A DNA stretch of 41,939 nt, from the NCBI GenBank assembly GCA_030429565.1, contig JAUIFE010000043.1, forward strand, positions 1-41,939. The letters run 5' to 3'. The notes under the pieces were generated by a model. That model did no database searches, was not told where the DNA came from, and saw only the letters and a list, made by a program, of their open reading frames with translations. The position numbers and the translations under genes were made by a program. The stretch's first letter is position 1. Every line of letters starts with the position of its first letter. The stretch is from Holophagae bacterium. Its GTDB lineage: Bacteria > Acidobacteriota > Holophagae > Acanthopleuribacterales > Acanthopleuribacteraceae. Positions 33,701 to 41,329 of the stretch are shown here, piece by piece.

Positions 33701-33893
33701 CCAAGCCGCCGTCGACCACCTCTTTCAACCCTTCGCCTCATCGCGCGATCAAGGCGGGACCGGCCTCGGCCTTTTCATTTGTCACAACTTAATCAAAAAA
33801 CACCACGGCACCATCTCACTGAATTCGAACTACACCGGCGGCGCCCATCTCATCATCCAGTTACCCCAAGATGGAGGAACAAATCATGAATGA
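30741..33893 (+). CDS. Two-component sensor kinase with double propeller sensor
   Basis: 1050 residues from the ATG at 30741 (AAGGAG nine bases upstream). After a signal/anchor segment (WPALLWLATLWLSGA) come at least 13 two-component-propeller motifs of the LWxGTxxGGLxxxD type (about 45-640), enough for two seven-bladed propellers. A Y_Y_Y domain follows (VTYANLKPGNYVFRVRTANS, about 745-780) and one membrane helix (about 790-810). The kinase core has His839 in AHEVQNPIFTINNL, an N-box NVIGNAVLSMDG, DNGPGFD and GGTGLGLFICHNLI. It senses a periplasmic ligand, often a glycan in this architecture, and phosphorylates the regulator encoded next. Unlike Bacteroides hybrid systems it has no fused receiver or AraC domain. 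Its stop overlaps the response regulator start by eight bases. Confidence 0.93.
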   Translation: MVQTQCRQTTSRAWRLRGSWPALLWLATLWLSGATPGLDFHQLTREQGLSHSYVNCMLQDSQGFLWFGTEDGLNRFDGYRCEVYRSSPGLGSGLSHVRITALHQDGDDTLWVGTHGGGLNRYLPQENRFETVTPPPGKLGDGYSVIHCMSSDEQGRLWLGTQGGLIVYDTTTKQWRQSSNAQNINVLPVAIPVHALAWRNHHELWVGTAGKGLWLVDLVHLRARSAAPALPGDTHIGSLFAGETGLLIGDNDGLWRLADRHLEPVVRGIGPVRHILSNPNSELWLATDRGLWFRRAGAATMQAFHATPHQSDGLSSERVRCLMRDHSGVVWIGTDDGLNHHAPDRRKFNAARKAAFDKRIAYRNVHLIFEDRDNNLWIGGQGMGLVCNLTEPRRSRHFIVDEDVRCMTEDAAGNRWVGTRRNGLLRLNHDAQPGDTHRRYLAQTGVGDSLRDNGVYALWVDPEQRLWVGSRGGLQRLDLLPTAKAQDRFKWMALRGDHRTTHVYTLHADRNGTLWIGTLGQGLFQLDPKRADAATTPRHFVQGGTNTLSSNDILCIAPARDERLWIGTGGGGLNLFDPNTVQFQHFTDTLGLANNTIYAILEDDTRRLWLSTNNGVTRFDPISNRIRNFTTGDGLLSNEFNGGAYLRTRNGVYYFGGKYGVNHFQPTWIQTNQHPPKTVITHVGVARNGPLQPRAHFSEGLTLDYRDRLISLDFAALHFVNPARNLVKIKLEGLEQEWRAVGNHRSVTYANLKPGNYVFRVRTANSDRVWDKQGTALPIQVIPALWQTWWFQLAVVLLALLIGSRLIRNRVNFLWAQRQALERLDALTARTRQGALIAHEVQNPIFTINNLLRVMRAKRDQTDAESDDLFKLLQTEVARLRTIIQRQSDFTKAPLPDFQRADLRELLTTAIKVLKWGNRLGNTKIAIAAPAGSFPVTCNPESLQQVFLNVIGNAVLSMDGQGKLEISLERDNAGYLVHFKDNGPGFDQAAVDHLFQPFASSRDQGGTGLGLFICHNLIKKHHGTISLNSNYTGGAHLIIQLPQDGGTNHE

Positions 33894-34947
33894 CCAGCCA
33901 CACCTGCTCATCGTCGATGACGACGAAGGCGTGCGCACCAGCTTTGCGCTGTGGCTCGAAACCGAGGGCTTCCACATTCATACCGCCTCCCACGGCGATG
34001 CAGCGGCCGCCTTCATCGAACGCGAAGCTGTGGTTGTGTGCCTGGTTGATCTCAAACTCGGCGAGGAGGACGGCTTCCAAGTAGTGCGCCGCCTTGCCGC
34101 CCTCAATACCCACGTAAAGTTCTTAATAATAACCGCTTATCCTGGCTACGACACGGCGATTACGGCGTTGAAGTCTGGAATTTTTGACTACCTTTCCAAA
34201 GCGGAAGACAACGAAACCATTCTGGGAAAAATCCAGGCCGCCGTAGCGGCCCATGCCGACGAAGCCCGGCAACGCGCCCTCGCCGGCGCTGAAAAAACAA
34301 GGCTGGCGCTGATTTGCCGGCGCGAATTGGTCGCTGTCGGTCTGCGCGCCTTTTGCCAAGAACAAGGCGCTTTTCATTTAACCCGCGTCTACCATCGCTT
34401 CGAGCAAATGCGCCCCCAGGACTTCGACCCCGGCGCGGCTTTGTGCTTCATTTGCGGAGCCTGTCATGGCAAGGTCCTACTCGATGCGGGCACCACCATG
34501 CTCGAACGCATTAAATCCGTTTATCCCGAAGCCAAACCCGTGGTTCTCGACGCCCAACTTAGTGACGACGACCAACTGAACTTGCTACAGTTGGGCGTCC
34601 GCGGCTTCATCGCACCCAACATGCCCACCAGCGTCATGAAAGACGCCGTTGCCGCCGTCATCGAGGGTGGCATCTGGGCCCCCAAACACACGACCGATCG
34701 CCTCTTAACCAGCCTGCTGCAAGGCACCGTCGCGCCAAAACCACGCCGTGCGAGTTTTCACCTCACCCCCCGTGAACTCGAGGTGCTACAGGCGATGGCC
34801 GCCGGCCTGTCCAACGCCGAAATCGCCGCACGTCTGTTTCTCAGCGAGAAAACCGTTAAAACCCACGCGCACAAAATCTTTCGCAAAATGGGCGTCGACT
34901 CGCGTGTACAGGCCGTGGTCAAAGCCGGCGAAGCCTTTTTACTTTAA
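33886..34947 (+). CDS. Response regulator: receiver, degenerate second receiver, LuxR-type HTH
   Basis: 353 residues. The ATG at 33886 is preferred over 33871 because GGAGG lies eight bases before it, inside the kinase gene. The first receiver is complete (DDD at 11-13, phospho-acceptor Asp55, Thr83, Lys105). Residues about 138-265 form a second receiver-like domain (LALICRRELVAVGLRAF, PVVLDAQLSDDDQLNLLQLG, VRGFIAPNMP) in which the acceptor aspartate region is replaced by CFICGACHG. The C-terminal LuxR/GerE helix-turn-helix (LTPRELEVLQAMAAGLSNAE, about 293-350) would bind DNA. The last two domains together resemble an ordinary NarL-type regulator with a dead receiver, to which an active receiver has been fused in front. 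Partner: the overlapping upstream kinase. Copy B of the palindromic repeat begins nine bases after the stop. Confidence 0.9.
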   Translation: MNDQPHLLIVDDDEGVRTSFALWLETEGFHIHTASHGDAAAAFIEREAVVVCLVDLKLGEEDGFQVVRRLAALNTHVKFLIITAYPGYDTAITALKSGIFDYLSKAEDNETILGKIQAAVAAHADEARQRALAGAEKTRLALICRRELVAVGLRAFCQEQGAFHLTRVYHRFEQMRPQDFDPGAALCFICGACHGKVLLDAGTTMLERIKSVYPEAKPVVLDAQLSDDDQLNLLQLGVRGFIAPNMPTSVMKDAVAAVIEGGIWAPKHTTDRLLTSLLQGTVAPKPRRASFHLTPRELEVLQAMAAGLSNAEIAARLFLSEKTVKTHAHKIFRKMGVDSRVQAVVKAGEAFLL

Positions 34948-34955
34948 CCAAAATT

Positions 34956-35139
34956 GAGCGATTCTTGGCGGCGCCCTCGCATAATCGGCCGGGCTACAAC
35001 GTACCGTGAAAATGCCGGCGGTTCTTTACAAGTACGCGCCGTGCACGGCCCTGGTCCGCTTTTCCCAACACGGTTCGCACCAATTCTTGACGCGTCCTGC
35101 GTCAGAACTTGCGCGATTGCATCCACCCGAATCGCACAC
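34956..35139 (+). repeat. Dispersed palindromic repeat, copy B (half plus full unit)
   Basis: A left half-unit (34956-34990: GAGCGATTCTTGGCGGCG) is followed about 90 bases later by a full unit (35079-35139: AATTCTTGACGCG, then GCGCGATTGCATCCACCC and GAATCGCACA). Both match copies A and C in order and orientation. The full unit contains an internal GACGCGTCCTGCGTC stem. It lies immediately behind the response regulator gene, where it would be part of the mRNA 3' end. The composite form suggests an insertion into, or recombination between, two units. Confidence 0.72.
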
Positions 35140-35447
35140 TTTCGGTTTAAACCGGCCCACCTAATCGGCCGGAACCGGTGCGCAGGGCCGGCCTATCTGT
35201 CCATTTGCCGGCACCTTCCCCACCTGCATTGGGCACGATCAGATCGCCCGCCGCCGCGCGCGATTCGGTTGCGAAACGATCCAAGACCGAGACCGCCGCG
35301 CCACAACATACACCTCGATCTCAACCTTTCGGCCGATGGCGTGGTGCTCGGCCTTTCGATAGCATGACGTCAACACGTCAAGGCCCGGCAACACCCGTTT
35401 TTCTCTCCATTCGGGCGGTCAGGTTCCTTTCGCTTTTCACGATCTCC

Positions 35448-35480
35448 CGGGATGGCTGCGCCGCGCCGCCATCCCGTTTT
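35448..35480 (+). terminator. Terminator-like hairpin with no gene directly upstream
   Basis: CGGGATGGC (35448-35456) and GCCATCCCG (35468-35476) form a perfect nine-base stem around an eleven-base GC-rich loop, followed by TTTT. The nearest upstream gene ends 500 bases earlier, so it may end a long 3' leader, an unrecognised small RNA from about 35150-35480, or act as a leader attenuator for the peptidase gene at 35563. Confidence 0.55.
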
Positions 35481-35562
35481 GTGAATCACACCCGTTTCGG
35501 GGTACCGCGATTCGGCAGCCAACGCCGGTCTCGGCCTGCCATTTTTTACCGAGGGAAATGTC

Positions 35563-36366
35563 ATGCAGTTGATCAAACCCGCCGCCTCACGCGGCGCCAT
35601 GGGGCATGCCTTAGCCTTGTTCGGCTTGTGGGCAGCTCTGTTGCCCGCCCTGCCCGCCGCCACAACCATGCCCACCGTTGACCCCACCACCGCCAAAACC
35701 ACGCTTGCGCAACGCTGGCAGGCCGTCACCTCACCCTCTATTACTTACGAAAACGATCAAAGCGGCGGCGGCCGCCTTTTTGCCCAAGCCGTCCCCCACA
35801 TCGACCCCTACGTTCACGACATCGCCGGCAAAGTCGGCCGCTTTCTTTACCTGAGCCCGGACGAAGTCCCCGCTTTTGAGCGCTTGACCCTCAAAATCTT
35901 TAGCTTCGACGGTATTGCCTGGAAATCCGGCGACCCGCCCCACATTACCGTGGCTGTCAGCAGCGATTATCTGTTGCGCTACCACCGCGAGGGCGGCAAC
36001 GTCGCCGAGGAAGTGCGCGGTATTTTGTTCCACGAAATGACCCACGCCTACCAGCACGCCAACGGCATGTCGTCCTCCGCCGTTGAAGGCGTCGCCGATT
36101 TGGTGCGTTACTGTGCCGGCTACATTCCCACCCACTTCCGTTTCGCGGGCGGCCATTGGACCGACGGCTACAAAACGACCGCCTTCTTTCTAGCGTGGCT
36201 GCAAGAAAACCAGGGTTACGCGGATTTGGCCTATGTACTCAACCAGTCCGCCTTGCCAGGACAAGCGAACAATTGGTCCTGGCAAAGCGCCATCACCAAC
36301 GCCACCTGTCAATCTCCCGACACCCTTTGGCACCAATACCAAACTTGGCTCAAAGCCAACCCCTAA
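35563..36366 (+). CDS. Basic secretory protein (BSP)-like zinc metallopeptidase
   Basis: 267 residues with a signal peptide (LALFGLWAALLPALPAA, cleavage near residue 33). The motif ILFHEMTHAYQH (His157, Glu158, His161) followed by AVEGVADLVRYCAGY and TDGYKTTAFFLAWLQ is the pattern of the plant basic secretory protein family, whose bacterial members are predicted gluzincin-like peptidases. The GVAD glutamate/aspartate region would supply the third zinc ligand. It would act outside the inner membrane on proteins or peptides. The ribosome binding site is GAGGG before the ATG. The GH92 gene starts 38 bases after its stop, so the two are probably co-transcribed. Activity is predicted only. Confidence 0.88.
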   Translation: MQLIKPAASRGAMGHALALFGLWAALLPALPAATTMPTVDPTTAKTTLAQRWQAVTSPSITYENDQSGGGRLFAQAVPHIDPYVHDIAGKVGRFLYLSPDEVPAFERLTLKIFSFDGIAWKSGDPPHITVAVSSDYLLRYHREGGNVAEEVRGILFHEMTHAYQHANGMSSSAVEGVADLVRYCAGYIPTHFRFAGGHWTDGYKTTAFFLAWLQENQGYADLAYVLNQSALPGQANNWSWQSAITNATCQSPDTLWHQYQTWLKANP

Positions 36367-36404
36367 CCCGCCGGCCGCCGTGCCTGCCACGCTTGGAGTT
36401 TCAT

Positions 36405-38717
36405 GTGATCACCCTATTGTTTCCAGTTCTTTGGTTTTTGGGCGGCCCCGCCGGCGAAACCCCCTTCGACCATGTCGATCCCTTCCTCGGCACCGGCGGC
36501 TATGGCCACACCTTTCCCGGCGCCGTCATGCCGTTCGGCATGGTTCAACTCTCACCCGACACCGCCACCCGGGTCCCCAAACAAAGTTACCCCTGGTGCG
36601 CCGGCTACCGCTACGAGGACCCCACGATCTTGGGGTTTAGCCATACCCATCTCAGCGGCACCGGCCACTCGGACCTCGGCGACATCTTGGTAGCACCCAT
36701 GGTCGGCACCCTCCATACCCAACCCGGTCCGGTCGACCAACCCGAAAAAGGCTACCGCTCGCGCTTCAGTCACGACCGCGAACACGCCGAACCCGGCTAC
36801 TACGCCGTCGATTTGCTCGATGACAACATCAAAGCGGAAATGACCGTGACGACCCGCGCCGGTATGCACCGCTACCACTTCCCCACCAGCGACCAGGCCC
36901 ACCTCCTGTTTGACTTGGTGCACGCCATTTACAATTTCGACGGCAAGGTGGTTTGGTCGTCTATCACCGTCGAAAACAACCGTCGCATCAGCGGTTACCG
37001 GCAAACCACCGGCTGGGCGCCCGACCGCCGCATCTACTTCGTCGCCGAATTCTCCCAGCCCTTCGACAGCTACACCGTCGTCCAAGACGACCAGCCCCAT
37101 TACTATTTTCGAGAGCCGGGCCGGAAGCAGCAGTTCGATGCAGCTCGGCGTTTTGCCGGACGCAAACTCAAGACCGCTTTCCACTTCAAAACCAAGGCCG
37201 ATCAGCCGCTGCTCCTCAAGATCGCCGTGTCACCCAACGACATTGCGGGCGCCCGCAAGAACCTCAAGGCCGAAATGCCCCACTGGCGCTTCGACCAAGT
37301 CCGCCGCGATGCAAAAACCGCCTGGCAAAACCAACTGAACCGCATCCAAATCGACGGGGACATCGCGGCCAAACAAAAGTTCTACACCAGCCTATACCGC
37401 ACCGCCATTGCACCCATGACCTACAGCGACGTCGACGGCCGCTATCCAGGCATGGACGGCGCTATTCAAAACGCGGGCGACCACGTCAATTACACCGTGT
37501 TTTCCCTATGGGACACCTACCGCGCCACCCACCCCTTATTTACCCTAACCCAACCGGAACGCGTGCCCGACATGATTCGCAGCATGCTGCGCCACTTCCA
37601 AGAAAGTCCCCGCAAACTCTTGCCCATCTGGTCCTTACACGGCAATGAAACTTACTGCATGATTGGCTACCACGCCGTTTCGGTCATCGGCGACGCCTAT
37701 CTGAAGGGAATTCGCGGTTTTGATGTGGACACCGCTTACCACGCCATGCGCCAAACCGCCAATCATCCCGACTACGACGGCCTGCAACACTACCGCCGCC
37801 TCGGCTATGTACCCATTGATTTGGAAGACGAAGCCGCCTCAAAAACGCTCGAATACGCCTACGACGATTTCGTCATCGCCAAAATGGCGCAAGCACTCGG
37901 CCGTGACCGCGATGCCGCGATTTTCAGTGAACGCGCCCAAAATTACCGCAACATTTTTGATCCCGGTTCAGGCTTCATGCGTGCCCGCCTCGAAAACGGC
38001 CGCTTCCGCGAACCCTTCGACCCCTTTCGCGCCGCCTGGCATGGCGATTACACCGAAGGTAATGCTTGGCAATACAGTTGGTATGTCCCCCACGATGTGC
38101 AGGGCTTAATTGATCTCATGGGCGGCCGCGAAGCCTTCATCGCCAAGCTCGATCTGCTGTTTGAAGTGCAAACCGATGCGGAAAAATACAGCGAGGTCGA
38201 CGACATTTCGGGCCTCATCGGCCAGTACGTGCACGGCAACGAACCCAGCCACCACATTGCCTACCTCTACAACTATGCCGGGATGCCGTGGCGCACCCAA
38301 GAACGCATCGACCAAATTTTGGCCGCCATGTACAGCACCGGACCTGAAGGGCTCGCCGGCAACGAGGATTGCGGTCAAATGTCGGCCTGGTACCTTTTTT
38401 CGACCATGGGCTTTTACCCCGTGGCGCCGGGCGACGGCGTTTACGTCATCGGCAAACCCGCTAACAAACACACCGAGCTTAAATTGGCCGGAGGCAAATC
38501 CTTTGTCATCACCGCCGCCGAGCTCAATCCCGACAACCCCTACATCCAATCCGTGCACCTCAATGGCAAACCCTTAACTACCAGTTATGTACGCCACCAA
38601 GACATCGTCTCCGGCGGCACTTTGCATTTCGTCATGGGGCCGCAACCCAACCACACCTGGGGCAGCGCACCCGCCGACCTACCACCGTCAATGACCGCCG
38701 CACCGGCGAGTTGGTGA
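36405..38717 (+). CDS. GH92 alpha-mannosidase, exported
   Basis: 770 residues. The GTG at 36405 is chosen because GGAG lies six bases upstream and a short hydrophobic signal (ITLLFPVLWFLGGPAG) follows at once. Family hallmarks are DHVDPFLGTGGYGHTFPGA at the start, GFSHTHLSGTGHSDLGD, the catalytic-acid region SLHGNETYCMIGYH (Glu415) and the calcium/base region GNEDCGQMSAWYLFSTMGFY (Glu654, Asp655). GH92 enzymes are calcium-dependent inverting exo-mannosidases, most often alpha-1,2, that trim high-mannose N-glycans. The length is normal for the family. It lies between a secreted peptidase and an AraC regulator, consistent with glycoprotein degradation. Released mannose could enter through the FucP-like permease encoded 7 kb upstream. 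Confidence 0.93.
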   Translation: MITLLFPVLWFLGGPAGETPFDHVDPFLGTGGYGHTFPGAVMPFGMVQLSPDTATRVPKQSYPWCAGYRYEDPTILGFSHTHLSGTGHSDLGDILVAPMVGTLHTQPGPVDQPEKGYRSRFSHDREHAEPGYYAVDLLDDNIKAEMTVTTRAGMHRYHFPTSDQAHLLFDLVHAIYNFDGKVVWSSITVENNRRISGYRQTTGWAPDRRIYFVAEFSQPFDSYTVVQDDQPHYYFREPGRKQQFDAARRFAGRKLKTAFHFKTKADQPLLLKIAVSPNDIAGARKNLKAEMPHWRFDQVRRDAKTAWQNQLNRIQIDGDIAAKQKFYTSLYRTAIAPMTYSDVDGRYPGMDGAIQNAGDHVNYTVFSLWDTYRATHPLFTLTQPERVPDMIRSMLRHFQESPRKLLPIWSLHGNETYCMIGYHAVSVIGDAYLKGIRGFDVDTAYHAMRQTANHPDYDGLQHYRRLGYVPIDLEDEAASKTLEYAYDDFVIAKMAQALGRDRDAAIFSERAQNYRNIFDPGSGFMRARLENGRFREPFDPFRAAWHGDYTEGNAWQYSWYVPHDVQGLIDLMGGREAFIAKLDLLFEVQTDAEKYSEVDDISGLIGQYVHGNEPSHHIAYLYNYAGMPWRTQERIDQILAAMYSTGPEGLAGNEDCGQMSAWYLFSTMGFYPVAPGDGVYVIGKPANKHTELKLAGGKSFVITAAELNPDNPYIQSVHLNGKPLTTSYVRHQDIVSGGTLHFVMGPQPNHTWGSAPADLPPSMTAAPASW

Positions 38718-38720
38718 ACC

Positions 38721-39404
38721 ATGAGCGCCTTACCCAGCCCCTTCCGCGCGCCGTGGCCCACCCCCGCCACCGGCCCCCGCTTCCACGAACCGGATCGGCT
38801 CGACGCGACGACAGTCGGCCGCAGCGGCGGCGCGCCGACACTGCAGCGCCAACAACTATTGGCCGCCCAGCTCGATCAACTGTTCGTCTTAATGGCACGT
38901 TTGGACCGACAGCAACCCCGACAGCCCCTACCTCCCCTCCCCAGCAGGCACGAGGTAGAAAGGGTCAAGGCCGATTTTCAAGAGGCCTTGCACCAACTCG
39001 CCGCCCTCCTTTGCCAACCCCACGCCCATGCCGTCCCAACACCGCAACCCACCAAACCAGCAGCCGCCAAGCCACGCGATGCCGCCTTTATCGCGCGAGC
39101 CCAGAGCCTGGCCCAAGCCCAGCTTGGCAATTGCCTTTTCGGCGTCAACGAACTTGCCGAAGCCATGACAATGACACGTCGTCACCTGGCCCGCCGATTC
39201 GCCGAACTAATCGGCCGACCACCCTCGCAGTGGTTGTCCGATTTGCGCCTTACTCGCGCCGAGCAACTCTTGCGTGACGGCAAGCTCAACGTCTCTGAAG
39301 TCGCCGGTCACGTCGGTTTCGCCAAACCCAGCTACTTCGCGCAACGGTTCAAATGCAGGTACGGCTGCACCCCTAGCGCATACCGCCGGCAATTCATGTC
39401 GTAA
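38721..39404 (+). CDS. AraC-family transcriptional regulator
   Basis: 227 residues. The C-terminal 100 residues hold the two helix-turn-helix motifs of AraC/XylS (GVNELAEAMTMTRRHLARRF and the signature VSEVAGHVGFAKPSYFAQRF, then GCTPSAYRRQF). The N-terminal half is Pro/Arg/Gln-rich and shows no cupin-type sugar-binding domain or receiver, so the signal it reads is unclear. The ATG follows the GH92 stop by three bases and it probably belongs to the same transcript. It may regulate the peptidase-mannosidase operon, as is usual for AraC genes at the end of sugar operons. A short AACCG/CGGTT hairpin with TTTT lies about 80 bases downstream but is weak. Confidence 0.88.
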   Translation: MSALPSPFRAPWPTPATGPRFHEPDRLDATTVGRSGGAPTLQRQQLLAAQLDQLFVLMARLDRQQPRQPLPPLPSRHEVERVKADFQEALHQLAALLCQPHAHAVPTPQPTKPAAAKPRDAAFIARAQSLAQAQLGNCLFGVNELAEAMTMTRRHLARRFAELIGRPPSQWLSDLRLTRAEQLLRDGKLNVSEVAGHVGFAKPSYFAQRFKCRYGCTPSAYRRQFMS

Positions 39405-39542
39405 AAACGCGGCCAATCTCAAGTGACGAGGCCTCCCATTACCATCGATCCCGACCGAGCGTCTTTCACGAACCGAATCGGTTTTGGGAGGAATCTGTGC
39501 CGCTTAAACAACACCCTTGTTCAATCGGCGGCATGGCTGATA

Positions 39543-40403
39543 TTAGATCTTACTTCCGGGTTGCCCAACCAAGCGATCACGGTGTTTTTGCAAAGCGGTG
39601 ACAATATGATCGCGAAACAGGCGTAAACGCGGATTGTCACGCATGTCGGGATGCACCAACACCCATAAATCGGTATCAATCATCGGCTCGCTGCGACGCC
39701 GCAAAAGGCCGTCGGCCATGAAACAAGGCAAAATCGCCAATCCCATGCCGGCCTGGCAGACGGCGCGTTGTAGATAGATGTTGTTGAACATACCGCGTAT
39801 CGGCAGCTCGGAAAAAGCAGTGCGCTTTATCCACATGCGCTGCGTTTCTCGATCATCCCAACCCAACCAAGCCTCGCCTTCTCCGTATACCGCCGCCGCC
39901 AGTGGTGCCGCTTTGCGCCCGGTCAAATGTGCCGTCGGCATGCCTTCTTGCGGCACCAACCGAATGGCGATATCGGCGTCGCGGTTGCTTAAATTGGCGA
40001 GGTCGTACGTCGTTTCCACCTCTAGTTCAATGTCGGGCCATTGCTGCTGAAAGGCGACCAGATCCGGTGCCAACAGTTCGCTCATCAACATGTCGGGCGC
40101 CGAAACGCGCACCACCCCCTGTAAACGCGGTTCCACGTTGGCGGCACAACGCGTAAACCCATGCACCATCGCCTCAACCTGTTCCGCCCGTGCCACCAAC
40201 GCCAAGCCCTCAACTGTCGGTTTGAGCCGGTCCGATCCGCGCTCGAACAGGCGTAAACCGAGCTGGGCTTCTAATGCAGCCAGGCGCCGCTGCATCGTGG
40301 GATGGCTGGTACCCAATTGCTGCGCGGCACCACGCAAGCTACCGGCACGGATAAGCGCCAAAAAAACGCGCAAATGATCCCAATTCAAAGCATTGTCCGT
40401 CAT
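39543..40403 (-). CDS. LysR-family transcriptional regulator
   Basis: 286 residues. The N-terminal DNA-binding domain is typical (WDHLRVFLALIRAGSLRGAA, then LGTSHPTMQRRLAALEAQLG, residues about 8-47). The co-inducer domain follows from about 95 (RVSAPDMLMSELLAPDLVAF) and ends with VHPDMRDNPRLRLFRDHI. This arrangement resembles LysR proteins of the AaeR/DsdC-like group that carry WDHLRVFLAL at the start. It is divergent from the methyltransferase gene across about 200 bases, which should contain the operator. The ligand is unknown. Confidence 0.9.
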   Translation of the reverse strand: MTDNALNWDHLRVFLALIRAGSLRGAAQQLGTSHPTMQRRLAALEAQLGLRLFERGSDRLKPTVEGLALVARAEQVEAMVHGFTRCAANVEPRLQGVVRVSAPDMLMSELLAPDLVAFQQQWPDIELEVETTYDLANLSNRDADIAIRLVPQEGMPTAHLTGRKAAPLAAAVYGEGEAWLGWDDRETQRMWIKRTAFSELPIRGMFNNIYLQRAVCQAGMGLAILPCFMADGLLRRRSEPMIDTDLWVLVHPDMRDNPRLRLFRDHIVTALQKHRDRLVGQPGSKI

Positions 40404-40605
40404 AACCGACCTCGGTTCACCCGTGGTTTCCTCAAACTACCGGTACAAAAACGTACCACTGCTTTGCAAAAGTGTAACTATTTTATTCGTCCCATTCGCC
40501 ATAAACTGAGCGCCTGACACGAAAAGCACGAATCAAACGACGCCCAATTCAGATCAAAGAGGTGCGTCTTCGCCAATTGTGCCATCTGTGACCAGGAGAA
40601 TGACC

Positions 40606-41259
40606 ATGAACCACGCCGCTTCCAGCCGCCCCATTTCACGCTCAGAACGTTGGTGGAACCGCAAAGCACACGGCTATGCTAACCGCCCCATTGAAGACCT
40701 CGCCGCCTACAAAGAAAAACTGGCGCGCACCCAAGCACTCTTTACGCCGACCAGCCAAGTGTTGGAATACGGCTGCGGCACCGGTTCGACCGCATTGGTC
40801 CACGCCCCCCATGTCGGCCGCCTCCTTGCCGTTGACAGCAGTGCCACTATGATCGAAATCGCCGAGGAAAAGGCCCTGGCCGGCGGCCATGGCAACCTTT
40901 CGTTTCGATGCGCCGCCCTCGCCGAGATCGCCGCCGAAGGCCTCACCTACGACATCGTGCTCGGCCTCAACGTCTTACACCTACTCGACGATTGGCGTGC
41001 CGGCATCCGCCATTCCTATGACCTCGTCAAACCAGGTGGCTATTTTGTCTCAAGCACCGCCTGCATCGCCCAACTCGGCCCGTTCCTACGCTTCCTGCTC
41101 CCGATCGGCGGCATGCTTGGCGTCATCCCCAAGGTGGCGCAATTCGACCGCAATGAGTTGGTCGCCGCCCTGAAAGACGCCGGCTTCCACATTCACAGCA
41201 ATGAAGTGCTCAACAGCAACGGCACCAACGCTTTTATTATCTGCAACAAACCCAACTAA
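40606..41259 (+). CDS. SAM-dependent class I methyltransferase
   Basis: 217 residues from the ATG at 40606 (AGGAG seven bases upstream; ATG at 40600 is an alternative). Motif I is VLEYGCGTGSTALVHA (about residues 46-61), followed by the acidic post-I residue in LLAVDSSATMIEIAEEKA. Motif III is in LVKPGGYFVSSTAC. The Rossmann-fold enzyme transfers a methyl group from S-adenosylmethionine to a small molecule in the cytoplasm; the acceptor is not evident. The start (SERWWNRKAHGYANRPIED) resembles a subgroup of ubiquinone/menaquinone-like methyltransferases. It is divergent from a LysR gene, its probable regulator, and copy C of the palindromic repeat begins 12 bases after the stop. Confidence 0.9.
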   Translation: MNHAASSRPISRSERWWNRKAHGYANRPIEDLAAYKEKLARTQALFTPTSQVLEYGCGTGSTALVHAPHVGRLLAVDSSATMIEIAEEKALAGGHGNLSFRCAALAEIAAEGLTYDIVLGLNVLHLLDDWRAGIRHSYDLVKPGGYFVSSTACIAQLGPFLRFLLPIGGMLGVIPKVAQFDRNELVAALKDAGFHIHSNEVLNSNGTNAFIICNKPN

Positions 41260-41270
41260 TCGCTACAACA

Positions 41271-41329
41271 GAGCGATTCTTGGCACCGCACCAGCATCTT
41301 ATGCGATTGCATCCAACCGGATCGCACAC
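41271..41329 (+). repeat. Dispersed palindromic repeat, copy C
   Basis: GAGCGATTCTTGGC at the left and ATGCGATTGCATCCAACC followed by GGATCGCACA at the right match copies A and B. The outer GCGAT / ATCGC and an inner GCATCTTATGC can pair. It lies immediately behind the methyltransferase gene, as copy B does behind the response regulator gene. Confidence 0.75.

Noticed and set aside
36552..37184. 210-codon minus-strand frame opposite the GH92 gene
   Set aside because: Val/Gly-rich shadow of a clear glycoside hydrolase reading frame.
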